A stretch of DNA of 26,751 nucleotides, from the IMG/VR virus record IMGVR_UViG_3300047453_000096, positions 1 through 26,751 of that record. One strand, 5' to 3'. Under the pieces are notes generated by a model. The model had not been told where the DNA came from and searched no databases. It worked only from the letters and a program-made list of their open reading frames with translations. A program made the position numbers and the translations under genes. Positions 15,101 through 22,481 of this stretch are shown here, piece by piece (positions within the stretch are counted from its first letter, which is position 1; every line of letters starts with the position of its first letter). This DNA is from a virus.

Positions 15101-16880
15101 TACATTTGTTGAGTCAACTGGATGGACAGGTGCAAAAGCACAAGCTGACTTAGGACTTGCTAAATTTAGTGCAGATAACTTTAATACAAGTGACGGCTTT
15201 GTAAGAATTAAAAACAACGGTGTTGTTTTTGCAGAAATACCTGATTTAACACAATACAAAGTTTATGGTAGAACAGCAAGCGGTTCAGGTGATGCTAGTG
15301 CAGTTTCGTTCTCAGACATTGCAAAATTTGGTGCAGGTATAGAGGATAAGGACTTTACTAGTAGAGAATGGTCTGACCCAGCTCTTACTAAATTAGTGTT
15401 TACTAGTGGCGTATCAGTTAATGACGGTGATACTCTTACCCAAGGTAGTGCAAGTGGTACTGTACAAGGTAAAGTAAATAATGAAACTACTGTCTACGTA
15501 AGCAGTGTTACAAATACTTTTAACACATCAAACAATGTACTTAACACAACACAATCAAATACATCAATAGGTACACCAACCACTGCACAAGCTGTAACTG
15601 AACGTGGTGCAGCAATGATTAGATTGGGTGAAGGAGTTTACGCAACAACTAGTATATCAAGTGGGACAGCAGCAGACACTATTGTTAGAAGAGGCGGCAG
15701 TGGCGAAGTTGATGCAGCTAAAATTAAAGTTGGCGGCTTTGATACTATTGCATTAAGTAGTACAACAATTACGTTTAAAACTCCAGGTACTGCTACAGTA
15801 TTTGAAGCAACTGGTAACACAAGTGCAGACTTGCAAGTTAAAGTGCCAGGACACTTAGTACTAGGCGGCATTACAAACAGTGGTGGAAACTTTGTTGAAT
15901 CAGCAGCTAAATCAGGATCAACTAGCTTTGATGATGGAAGTTATGTTGCATCTAGTTGGATGTACACAAACTTCATCGAAGCAGCGAGCGAATCAGGAGG
16001 CACAGCAGCTAATACAACAGGTATTGGCCTAGGTGATGGTAATGGATTTACTGGCGATGCAGCAGATACTATCTTACTAATTGCCAAAGGTGCTCCAAGA
16101 GTAACTATTAAAGAGACTACTACTACAGTTGAAAACAACTTAAAGGTAGACGGCACCTGCGTAGTTGATGGACAAACTACTATTAATGACAGTTTATTAA
16201 TAAATTCTGCTAATGAAGTATTTAGAATTAGAAACGGTGTTAACAGCACTAATAGATTCCTTGTTGACTCCGACAATGGTAATACTACTATTGCAGGAAC
16301 AATTACAGTTGGAGGGTTAGCACAATTTAACGGTAGTGTTAACTTAGGTGATGCCGCAAGTGACACAGTTACATTTGTTGCAGATGTTGACAGTAACATT
16401 ATTCCAGATGGTAACGGTACTCGTAACTTAGGTGCAAGTGGATCACGTTGGAATACTGTATATGGTAACACACTTAGTGGTGTTGCTACAACAGCAAAAT
16501 ACGCTGACTTAGCAGAGAACTATGTAGGTGACGAAGCATACGAGCCAGGCACTGTTGTTGTGTTTGGCGGCGAAGCTGAAGTAACTACAACAACAACTAA
16601 AGGTGATCGTAGAGTAGCAGGCGTTGTTTCAACTGATCCAGGGTTCTTAATGAACTCAGAGTTAGATACGGTAAATACTGTAGCAATAGCATTACAAGGG
16701 CGTGTTCCGTGTAAAGTAATTGGATCAGTATTTAAAGGGGATATGCTAGTAGCAAGTGCAATACCTGGATATGCAATGGTAGACAATGATCCAAAAATAG
16801 GTACAGTTATAGGCAAGGCTGTAGAAACAAAATTAGACCCTGATAAGGGCGTAGTTGAAGTAGTTGTAGGAAGAACATAA
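9102..16880 (+). CDS. giant modular tail-fibre/adhesin protein (2592 aa)
   Basis: This is the largest gene in the window and is probably a distal fibre or baseplate-attached adhesin. Residues 1-40 hold an attachment-like module, GNDGTGDSIRESFRKVNENF, shared with two later genes. FVSLDGDD and a YRTINAAAQRAEEV helix begin at about 402. A cysteine-containing module, CERDTGLILDAVEYD (515-529), recurs as CRRDTGLIVDALVKD (960-974). Between them, FVESGIYEEDLPIKISNNV (about 825-843) looks like a pectate-lyase-type beta-helix start. A GFFRVGKFFSVDQATG module falls near 1700. The last 160 residues begin NLGASGSRWNTVYG (about 2440) and continue AKYADLAENYVGDEAYEPGTVV. I recall this ending from marine phage fibres, where it may be a trimerising or self-cleaving cap. 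It overlaps the next start by one base (TAATG). Confidence 0.8.
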   Translation: MARQDVNIGVEGNDGTGDSIRESFRKVNENFQEVYAIFGQSGTISFTALSDTPDSLLPSTIPLVKADGSGIDLVEFASNNSVDSTKNDTIVFNYTIGGKLVISTAFTELADDTAPAMSAPLNAGGNAIANIDVSVQSAQQFNDIHNTNINVDDLVINKGYADRRYISSGLPIRVAPEPLTQDPYKLNITRYINGDIEVVAHGYDTSINGLKFVFNSIYDDPSNLDSEVLANQIVIGNTYKIKTLGDVPWTSIGADLGVDGEVFIATATTSGTGVVQPVYFLRYVTDNFLSVFLRREDAALVNDTEADAAKNYVSGTKADDDVHEMIDTGVDATLAGNYLSDVAMPRDSIVRRQGDAMEGPLTLSDHPGDLEGFGKPNGADDLQAATKFYVDNAGYASTQNIFVSLDGDDRMIGVPPGKEGASLNYAYRTINAAAQRAEEVILTAEEEPGPYFQTVTKEDGASPAEVTATEFVGTDTWGGQQTADLIRINREYLSKELSGWIKYTFPDFVYEISTCERDTGLILDAVEYDIRRGLTANFLSRIAAERYYSSTSGRIAITQQKTETVGAINQLKTMTDAILQNKLFNEKSIDFVTLSGSANERARVQTTTDHGLVDGDHVVFKDMGGMVEIEGQTAYVKNIEQTDIALDGKVIELYKDDSLLELWDISAYTPYTAGGKLGQVFQERVRDFDSVKLAQTFDEPDADATARLAITGSGGKFDLIVDIMSNGINAGADIVYGRNYKIVLDNGARTFVDQGDPDNTDLLPGKVVVGNISGAKGRIVKVINNDGTESNNDTIELLQLNGVDFAPNETVRYGNFVKEKQVTIFVESGIYEEDLPIKISNNVSLKGDEFRRVIIRPKNRVSQSPWANTYFFRDADFDDMTLATTGEPFVNQVGDVQGYFGRHYLSDNTTDINIGGIVTNPGNYTTASKIMQLNKAFIQDEVIEFINTNNPSFIYDIAKCRRDTGLIVDALVKDLVRGGQEFTIETQGQYQDAYISEFNNDGFGGQEAITQSAINHISVLAQDLLNATAPAQNGATVPDISLGAGEAGTVTIADGLVDLVNFAFNAAYNPPLRNDAQGMDVFMMSDASILRNATVQGHGGFMVVLDPEGQVLTKSPYIQTGSSFSKSDNEKRFRGGMYVDAFTGNIPVTIPQNINTGTYNGAGKLNNFEMWVQSSPGQGLFVRPPQLPCPFYVEGRRYQVNAISEYDSGNGWCKIFLDADSNDGVGYDESQFDDGLYYRDIFLQTAGNRSMLGNDFTQINDLGYGLVTNNGAFSEMVSMFTYYCQVAYYAKNGSEIRSLNGSNGYGNFGLVAEGADPNEIPDQVTLKYPMAVPAKAYTSVDTPNAFEDTTIYVTDMRYPPSVNSLITIDHGGVIGVLNYVISNVTNISDTDNDGQDGETVGDIVAVGGTYSNAVYKLDLRADEISATDFFGSLRATVPNGAFIEFRNNFTQIFEGVRDPSKLVTRPSTAINYDESDDATYRSLVFQAADTFAQPLANDEVLTGLEIGYNFVSPEIDTGNLGGGYGSAQGDDKIAIKPLDADRALRITRDVAGKQPGDAGYAGGMVFTWQGKLHQVTDYNDSGAFVFINIADQGTNISSYSPAGISTGISASDRVLNCGLNIGATAEITIAISLCRATGHDFTQIGTGGFNDSNYPNVILGDPENNLAAAYTDGATAISSQVWERRKGRVFWMSTDQNGFFRVGKFFSVDQATGDITFAGEIGISNANSLGFKRGVTINEFSADDSMSDNSGQATPTEKAVVGYINRVLGWNVAAGSQIQTAPAGNRIGVGFLPLNGNSTMEGDIDMGSNQITNVALPGVDGTAAANKNYVDDKVNDYDQLEDLRNIEFNSIASDDIIVATGKKRIVVDLTSGGNWTTGTVIGLLNSGSKAGTIVDIESITDSLLGNKLMVTYTATAGVFNIGETLYDKPGQSIFGTIIDGPIDEVANASEAAASDINVTVTRTASGAEYNLQYEADSLIDNDVKSNAGIRQSKLLMQAADTFVESTGWTGAKAQADLGLAKFSADNFNTSDGFVRIKNNGVVFAEIPDLTQYKVYGRTASGSGDASAVSFSDIAKFGAGIEDKDFTSREWSDPALTKLVFTSGVSVNDGDTLTQGSASGTVQGKVNNETTVYVSSVTNTFNTSNNVLNTTQSNTSIGTPTTAQAVTERGAAMIRLGEGVYATTSISSGTAADTIVRRGGSGEVDAAKIKVGGFDTIALSSTTITFKTPGTATVFEATGNTSADLQVKVPGHLVLGGITNSGGNFVESAAKSGSTSFDDGSYVASSWMYTNFIEAASESGGTAANTTGIGLGDGNGFTGDAADTILLIAKGAPRVTIKETTTTVENNLKVDGTCVVDGQTTINDSLLINSANEVFRIRNGVNSTNRFLVDSDNGNTTIAGTITVGGLAQFNGSVNLGDAASDTVTFVADVDSNIIPDGNGTRNLGASGSRWNTVYGNTLSGVATTAKYADLAENYVGDEAYEPGTVVVFGGEAEVTTTTTKGDRRVAGVVSTDPGFLMNSELDTVNTVAIALQGRVPCKVIGSVFKGDMLVASAIPGYAMVDNDPKIGTVIGKAVETKLDPDKGVVEVVVGRT

Positions 16881-18322
16881 TGACAAACAGAATACCACTT
16901 ATAGTAGATACCGCAGACGGCAATAAAATTAAAGAACTACCAAGCGGAGATGCACTAAACTTAGTAGGATCTGCAATTGTTGATGCTACAAGCATCTCAA
17001 CTACAGGAACAGTAACATCGTCTGTAATAAACACAGCATCGATTAATGTTAACGGATCGCCAATAGCAGCGGTAGCATTAAGCGGCAACTTTGATGATTT
17101 AGATAATGTTCCAGTTGGGTTTAGCGGTGACTATGACGACTTAACTAACAAGCCAACTATTCCAATACACTTAGAATCATTGTTCAATGTAGGAAATATT
17201 ACACCAACAGATGGGCAAGGTCTTAAATGGAGCAGTATTAATAACCAATGGGAGCCAGGTAGCGTTGTAGCAGATATTGATCTAAGCGTAAGAAATATAC
17301 AAGAATTACAAAACGTTATTGTTACTGGTCCTGTAGATAATAAGTTTCTTAAATATTATGCAGGAGCGTGGAGAGCTTCAACTGTTACATATAGCGAAGT
17401 ACAAAATGCTCCTACTGCACTAAGTCAGTTAATTAACGATGTAGGGTATATTACTGTACCAGGATCTGCTCAAACACTAAGCGTAACAGGCGGCGAGTTA
17501 TCTATTAGCGACGGTAATACAGTTGACATAGCCCAAACAATAAGTTATGATGGAACTAGTTTGGCATTGTCTGATTCAAACACTATTGAAACTAATACCC
17601 TTGATGTTAATTTTAGAAAAGTAAACACTACAGCAGGCGTAGTTGGTGATGTAACAGGATCATTATTTGCTGATGATAGCACATTACTAGTAGACGGTAT
17701 AAATGGCACAATTCCTAGTCCAACAATTGAAGGCGAAATGCAATGGCTCGGTGCAGGCAATGACGATCTTACAAAAATATACGCAAGCCAAGGTAGAATA
17801 GTAGCTGAAAACTTAGGTACTAGAGCATTGAATCTAAGAGCATTCAATCCATTGTCAAGTCTTTGGAGCGACAATGGTGTTAGTTTATCAGTAAATATCG
17901 ACCAATCAGTTTTTACTCAGTCAAGACAACTAAGAATTAAAGATGAGGGTGCAGGTCAAGGGTTACAATCAGTAACAATACTAGGCAGCAAATATACAAT
18001 TGGTGCCAATACTGAAAACTGGACTAAACTTTACTTAGGTGGATTGTCAGATGCTCCAGAACAAATCGGCGGAGTTATACCAGACGAGAAATCACACATA
18101 TATAGGTTTGCAAAAGGTTGGTTTGAAACTATTGACACAGACGCATTAATTATTAATGCAGATATTGAATTAAAAGGCAACTTAGTTAGTGACGACAGTA
18201 CTTTGCTAATTGATGGTGCTACCGGAACTATCCCAGGATATGTAAGTTTAGCAACACTCAAGACAGAAGTAGCAGCAGCAACAGATTTTGCAGACTTCCA
18301 AACTAGGATTGCAGCACTTTAA
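16880..18322 (+). CDS. fibre-like virion protein with internal repeat (480 aa)
   Basis: The start is coupled to the giant fibre gene through TAATG. The N-terminus IPLIVDTADGNKIKELPSGD matches a recurring opening of marine myovirus fibre proteins. GNFDDLDNVP (79-88) and GDYDDLTNKP (93-102) are a tandem of the common DDLxNxP fibre repeat. A second repeat pair, DDSTLLVDG-NGTIP (from 265) and DDSTLLIDG-TGTIP (from 438), lies 173 residues apart, implying duplication of a shaft unit. The protein is rich in Asn, Ser, Thr and Val without cysteine-rich or catalytic motifs. All 11 arginines use AGA or AGG, which contrasts sharply with the replication genes. The role is structural by context. The partner is probably the preceding fibre. 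Confidence 0.72.
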   Translation: MTNRIPLIVDTADGNKIKELPSGDALNLVGSAIVDATSISTTGTVTSSVINTASINVNGSPIAAVALSGNFDDLDNVPVGFSGDYDDLTNKPTIPIHLESLFNVGNITPTDGQGLKWSSINNQWEPGSVVADIDLSVRNIQELQNVIVTGPVDNKFLKYYAGAWRASTVTYSEVQNAPTALSQLINDVGYITVPGSAQTLSVTGGELSISDGNTVDIAQTISYDGTSLALSDSNTIETNTLDVNFRKVNTTAGVVGDVTGSLFADDSTLLVDGINGTIPSPTIEGEMQWLGAGNDDLTKIYASQGRIVAENLGTRALNLRAFNPLSSLWSDNGVSLSVNIDQSVFTQSRQLRIKDEGAGQGLQSVTILGSKYTIGANTENWTKLYLGGLSDAPEQIGGVIPDEKSHIYRFAKGWFETIDTDALIINADIELKGNLVSDDSTLLIDGATGTIPGYVSLATLKTEVAAATDFADFQTRIAAL

Positions 18323-18329
18323 TGATTAC

Positions 18330-18337
18330 GATAAATA
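18330..18337 (+). promoter_or_regulatory. T4-late-type promoter octamer GATAAATA
   Basis: It lies in the 37-base gap between two fibre genes, 22 bases before the ATG at 18360, with ACGGAG as the ribosome-binding site. Confidence 0.72.
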
Positions 18338-18359
18338 CTAAAAACGGAGATATATCTAA

Positions 18360-19073
18360 ATGGCTATAACAAGTATTAATGTAGGAAACATTGCAAACGA
18401 TGGAACAGGTGACGATCTCCGCGAAGCTTTTATTAAGGTAAATTCTAACTTTATTGATATTGACAGTAGGGTAGCTGATGTTCCGTTATCAGCAACTAAC
18501 ATCGGAACTACAGGTGAAGGTGTATTTTTTGATACAGTAAACAATAACCTACAATTTAAAAGACTAATTCCAGGTGCTAACACAAGCATTGTAGCAAACA
18601 ATGAATCTATTACTATTAACTCTACTGGTGGTTTAACTAGCTTTTTAGTATTAACTAACAACGGCAGTATAACTGTTGATAGTGGCAATTATCTTGGTAT
18701 AGAAGGTAGAAATGGTGTTAATACATCTGGCACAAACGGCACAGTGTTTGTTGAACTTGACCCTGTTGGATTAGTAGTATCTGATACTACTCCGGCGTTA
18801 GGCGGCAATTTAAATGCAAACAATAAAAATATTACAGGCATTGACACGTTAAGCGCAGGATCAATGTTTGGTAACTTAACTGGCTTAGTACACGGTATTG
18901 ATATAAGAACAATTAATCAATATTTTGATCAAGAATGGGATTTTGGTCCTGTTTTAAATAGACAGTTTAATTCAATACTTGATTATATCATTAGTGACTA
19001 TACAGTTGATTTAGGTGGATTTATTGGCAATGAGGTATCAGAAGCAAATATCGACCTTGGAACTATTGCCTAG
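18360..19073 (+). CDS. fibre or baseplate-associated protein with shared N-terminal module (237 aa)
   Basis: Residues 5-36 carry the NVGNIANDGTGDDLREAF - KVNSNF module that also opens the giant fibre (9102) and, in a degenerate form, the protein at 21634. The middle is beta-rich. DTTPALGGNLNANNKNITGI (about 142-161) is a fibre phrase common in this phage group. The C-terminal 60 residues (FDQEWDFGPVLNRQFNS) are a different, aromatic-containing segment and might form the contact with a partner. It has its own late octamer and Shine-Dalgarno. The shared N-terminus implies that these proteins dock to the same site or partner. That is an inference. Confidence 0.72.
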   Translation: MAITSINVGNIANDGTGDDLREAFIKVNSNFIDIDSRVADVPLSATNIGTTGEGVFFDTVNNNLQFKRLIPGANTSIVANNESITINSTGGLTSFLVLTNNGSITVDSGNYLGIEGRNGVNTSGTNGTVFVELDPVGLVVSDTTPALGGNLNANNKNITGIDTLSAGSMFGNLTGLVHGIDIRTINQYFDQEWDFGPVLNRQFNSILDYIISDYTVDLGGFIGNEVSEANIDLGTIA

Positions 19074-19077
19074 CTCC

Positions 19078-19085
19078 GATAAATA
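19078..19085 (+). promoter_or_regulatory. T4-late-type promoter octamer GATAAATA within an inverted repeat
   Basis: The octamer sits in the 31-base gap before the ATG at 19105. CTCCG (19074-19078) and CGGAG (19091-19095) flank it and are perfectly complementary. CGGAG is the ribosome-binding site. A transcript starting about 6 bases after the octamer would lack the left arm, whereas a read-through transcript would contain both. Confidence 0.7.
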
Positions 19086-19104
19086 CTGTACGGAGAACGT
19101 ATAG

Positions 19105-21609
19105 ATGACAATTTGGACACAACGATCAGGCAGCAAACTTGCACAACTTCAGGAACGTATTACTACTACAGTTCCATTACCAGTAGATTCTTTAGCTACT
19201 GTTAAATTACTTAGTGGCGAACTGCCAAAAGGTATGAGGCTTAACGGAAACATTATCGAAGGTACTCCGTTTGAAGTAGCAAGAGATACAACTTACAGAT
19301 TTGTGTTACGAGCAAAACTTGACGCAGCAGTTGAAGATAGAACATATAATATTGTAGTACAAGGGCCAGACGAGCCGCTATGGATTACTAAAGAAGGTTT
19401 GTTAGACATTGGATCTAACAGCACGTTTTATATCTTAGACAGCACTCCAGTTGAATACCAATTTCAAGTAATAGATAATGATACTAGCTCAGGACAAACA
19501 CTAACATACTTCCTTGGTGCTGATTCAGGTGAATTGCCACCAGGTATCACATTAACACGAGACGGTAGACTTATTGGTGTAGTTGATCCTGTACTTGCAT
19601 TAGAAAAGAATGCACGTAGTGGATTATATGACGAAAGTCAATTTGATAGAAACCCTTATGATTTTAGTGTGCAAAGCGCACAAGGCTTTGATAGTTTTTA
19701 CTATGATATAACAATTTATGATTTTGCAACACCAACACAAGTACCTAAAAAACTAAACCGATTTTATCAATTTATTGTAAGTGTAACCGACGGCGATACA
19801 ACAGCACAGCGCACATTTAGAATATACGTTGTAGGTGATGATTTCCTACGTGCAGATAACACAATTATGCAAGTTGGATCAGGTATCTTTAGTGCAGATA
19901 ATACGCACATCAGAACACCAATATGGCTAACACCAAGTGACTTAGGTGTTCGTCGTGCAAACAACTACATTACATTATTCTTAGATATTGTTGACCCTAA
20001 CAGTTTAACTGGTTACACATATTACGAATTAAAGTCTACTAACGATGATAACAGTGTTAGTACACTTCCGCCTGGAATGTCCTTGGATGCACAAACAGGT
20101 GAAGTATCTGGCTTAGTACCTTATCAGCCTGCTGTAACAAAGGAATATAAATTTACTGTAAATGCAGTACGTGTTACTGGTGGTAGTACTGAAAGCACTG
20201 AAACACAAAAAACTTTTAAAGTTTTACTGCTAGGCGAAGTCAATAGTAATATTAATTGGGTTACTCCAGATGATTTAGGCGATATTAATTCAAACTTTTT
20301 ATCTACCTTAAGTGTTGTAGCAACTAGTGATGTACCTGATGCATTTGTACTTTATTCATTAGAATCAGGATCACTTCCGCCAGGATTAGAATTAGCATAT
20401 GATGGCGAAATAATTGGTAAGATTAATAACTTTGGGTCGCCAACACAACTTGGTCTAACAGTATTTGATAGTGCAAACTTATCTCTAGACGGGAACACTA
20501 CAACTGTTGATAGATCATATACGTTTACAGTACGAGCTCAAGATCATTTTGGATATAGTGCAACTACTAGAACGTTCACTATAAAAGTAGCTGACCCGGA
20601 TGACAAATTATATACAGATATATACTTTTCACCTTTGCTAAAGACAGAACAAAGAATTACATTTAATAACTTTGTAAGAGATGATGCAATATTTCCAAAC
20701 CAATTAATTTACAGACCAAATGACCCTGCGTTCGGTCTTCCTAAAGATATTAAATTACTAGTGTATTCAGGTATAGAATCTAAACTAGCAGAACAATATG
20801 TTGCAGCGTCAGCTCTTACAACCAAACGTAAAAATTATAAAATTGGTGATTTAAAAACAGCAGTTGCAAAGTTGCCTGGAACAAATGAAATAGTATACGA
20901 AGTAGTATATTTGGATGTTAAAGATCCTTACGAAAGTACTGGCAAAGTTGCAGAATCAATTACCATTAAGAATAATGCTAAAATTTTAGTTAACAGTGTA
21001 AGAACTGATCCAAGTGATCTTAAGTATGACACTAGCACATTAACTAGAATAGAAATAAATGCAAGAAACGGATTAATTTTTGTAGAACCTAATAGAAAAA
21101 GTTTAACTATAGGTACACGCCAAGGCGATGTTGAATGGGAATTTGGAACTGATATATACTTAGACACTAGAACAGATAGTGTAGAAATTACAACAAAAGG
21201 AACACCTAGCAATAACTTGGCTGCTAGACCTTCACCAGTAGAAAACACTATCCGTACTGATATAGATGCTATCAAAGTAAGTGACCCTAATAAAATTACA
21301 AAATATATCAGTAATATAAGTAATGTTAGACGTAAGTTTAGTCAGCTAGGAAGAACTGAAAGAAACTTTTTACCGTTGTGGATGCGTACAGCACAACAAG
21401 ATAGCATACAAGAACTAGGATATACGTTGGCAATACCTCTTTGCTATTGTAAACCTGGCACAAGTGAAACTATTAAGGCTGCAATTAATTTTAGTCAATT
21501 TGACTACAGACAATTTGAGCTAGATATTGATAGATTCTTAATAGACAATACCGAAGGTGTTGGCGAACCTAAATACTTCGTATTTGCTAACTACGAGTTA
21601 AATATATAA
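19105..21609 (+). CDS. virion protein with Ig-like (He_PIG) repeats (834 aa)
   Basis: This probable baseplate or fibre-connector protein has at least four He_PIG-type repeats, each marked by LPxGhxLxxxGxIxG. They are ELPKGMRLNGNIIEG (39-53), ELPPGITLTRDGRLIG (143-158), TLPPGMSLDAQTGEVSG (320-336) and SLPPGLELAYDGEIIG (423-438). Each is followed by beta strands ending in a YxFTVxAxD-type string, as in cadherin- or Ig-like folds. Residues 500-834 lack the repeat and look globular, with FNNFVRDDAIFPNQLIYRP near 514. The start has CGGAG 9 bases upstream. Ig-like repeats in phage virions usually mediate weak surface binding or form rod segments. Here the N-terminal WTQRSGSKL suggests the attachment end. 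Confidence 0.75.
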   Translation: MTIWTQRSGSKLAQLQERITTTVPLPVDSLATVKLLSGELPKGMRLNGNIIEGTPFEVARDTTYRFVLRAKLDAAVEDRTYNIVVQGPDEPLWITKEGLLDIGSNSTFYILDSTPVEYQFQVIDNDTSSGQTLTYFLGADSGELPPGITLTRDGRLIGVVDPVLALEKNARSGLYDESQFDRNPYDFSVQSAQGFDSFYYDITIYDFATPTQVPKKLNRFYQFIVSVTDGDTTAQRTFRIYVVGDDFLRADNTIMQVGSGIFSADNTHIRTPIWLTPSDLGVRRANNYITLFLDIVDPNSLTGYTYYELKSTNDDNSVSTLPPGMSLDAQTGEVSGLVPYQPAVTKEYKFTVNAVRVTGGSTESTETQKTFKVLLLGEVNSNINWVTPDDLGDINSNFLSTLSVVATSDVPDAFVLYSLESGSLPPGLELAYDGEIIGKINNFGSPTQLGLTVFDSANLSLDGNTTTVDRSYTFTVRAQDHFGYSATTRTFTIKVADPDDKLYTDIYFSPLLKTEQRITFNNFVRDDAIFPNQLIYRPNDPAFGLPKDIKLLVYSGIESKLAEQYVAASALTTKRKNYKIGDLKTAVAKLPGTNEIVYEVVYLDVKDPYESTGKVAESITIKNNAKILVNSVRTDPSDLKYDTSTLTRIEINARNGLIFVEPNRKSLTIGTRQGDVEWEFGTDIYLDTRTDSVEITTKGTPSNNLAARPSPVENTIRTDIDAIKVSDPNKITKYISNISNVRRKFSQLGRTERNFLPLWMRTAQQDSIQELGYTLAIPLCYCKPGTSETIKAAINFSQFDYRQFELDIDRFLIDNTEGVGEPKYFVFANYELNI

Positions 21610-21615
21610 TAAATA
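21608..21615 (+). promoter_or_regulatory. late-type promoter octamer AATAAATA
   Basis: It overlaps the stop codon of the 834-residue gene and lies 18 bases before the ATG at 21634. TATCT (21614-21618) and AGATA (21623-21627) can form a five-pair hairpin around TTGG, masking the GGAG ribosome-binding site in read-through RNA. Confidence 0.6.
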
Positions 21616-21633
21616 TCTTTGGAGATAAAAACA

Positions 21634-22236
21634 ATGGCAAGTAATATAAACACAACAAATATTGATGTAGCGTATCCTGTCGCAGGACAAGATAACGATT
21701 CACAAGGGTTTAGAGATAACTTCTCAACAATTCAAAATAACTTTGTAGCATCAAAAGCAGAGATTGAAGCACTTCAATCAACAACAGCACAAGGCGTTAC
21801 ACACAATAGTGACGATAATCTAAATGATTTTAACGGAACTATTATTCAAGACGCTAGTTTAGATACAGTAACACAAGAAGCAACTGTACTTTCAGGAGTT
21901 AACAGTCAAACAGATGTTAACTTTACAAACGGGCACTATCAAGAAATTTCAGTAACAGCAGACGTAACACTACGTTTTGCACTATGGCCAGGCAACTTAA
22001 AGTACGGAAAGATCCGTGTAGGAATTACAGGTACTGGTAGTACTGTTGGTGGAGCTACAGATTCTGCACATAGAGTTACTTTGTCTACAGAAAATGCAGG
22101 CTCAATAAAGTATAGCCCAAATTATCCTGCAAACTTAGACATTCCGGCATCTTCTAACCCAACTATTATTGATGTTTGGACTACTACTGGCGGTGCTGTT
22201 GTGTATGTAGAATACATTGGACAGTTTACACCGTAA
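21634..22236 (+). CDS. small fibre or baseplate protein with degenerate shared N-terminus (200 aa)
   Basis: The ATG at 21634 is chosen because GGAG lies 9 bases upstream. An in-frame TTG at 21619 would sit in front of that site. The opening, NTTNIDVAYPVAGQDNDSQG followed by FRDNFSTIQNNF, is a divergent copy of the module in the 9102 and 18360 proteins. It keeps the ND-x-x-G-F/LR--F---N-NF spacing. The rest is a single beta-rich domain (TVLSGVNSQTDVNF, then a run of alternating strands to GAVVYVEYIGQFTP). It contains no cysteine and no catalytic motif. A late octamer precedes it, and its stop overlaps the next ATG by one base. Confidence 0.7.
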   Translation: MASNINTTNIDVAYPVAGQDNDSQGFRDNFSTIQNNFVASKAEIEALQSTTAQGVTHNSDDNLNDFNGTIIQDASLDTVTQEATVLSGVNSQTDVNFTNGHYQEISVTADVTLRFALWPGNLKYGKIRVGITGTGSTVGGATDSAHRVTLSTENAGSIKYSPNYPANLDIPASSNPTIIDVWTTTGGAVVYVEYIGQFTP

Positions 22237-22472
22237 TGTTTAACCCACTAGTAGATTCATTTGATGCGTTATCTAATAACGAAATTGAACAAACTATTAG
22301 TTCTTTATCTCGTAAGTATTTTCAAACGCACAATCCTGATGTTCAAATGCAAATATCAGCAATATTAGAAATGTACAAGTCAGAGATGAGAGTACGCATT
22401 GCTAAAGGCTCACAACAACAAAGTCAAGATAATGGCGATAATTCTCTTGACAATCTAATTAATATCAGTTAA
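22236..22472 (+). CDS. small helical protein (78 aa)
   Basis: The start ATG overlaps the previous stop as TAATG, so translation is coupled to the fibre cluster. The 78 residues are predicted largely helical. SFDALSNNEIEQTISSLSRK (8-27) and a second helix, NPDVQMQISAILEMYKSEMR (33-52), look like a helical hairpin. A polar, glutamine- and asparagine-rich tail (58-78) ends the protein. I recall homologues at this position in cyanophage genomes but no function. Coupling to virion genes suggests an assembly or structural helper. Confidence 0.68.
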   Translation: MFNPLVDSFDALSNNEIEQTISSLSRKYFQTHNPDVQMQISAILEMYKSEMRVRIAKGSQQQSQDNGDNSLDNLINIS

Positions 22473-22475
22473 AAT
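22447..22475 (+). promoter_or_regulatory. candidate sigma70-type promoter
   Basis: TTGACA (22447-22452), a 17-base spacer and TAAAAT (22470-22475) fit the consensus. The predicted start, near 22482, coincides with the ATG of the next gene, which would make that mRNA leaderless or nearly so. That mismatch lowers confidence. No Shine-Dalgarno is visible before 22482. Confidence 0.4.
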
Positions 22476-22481
22476 ACTTGT

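Noticed and set aside
12146-16816. Long antisense reading frames opposite the giant fibre gene
   Set aside because: They have the low-complexity Ser/Val/Leu/Pro composition expected from the antisense of Asn/Thr/Gly-rich fibre repeats, and no ribosome-binding sites were seen.
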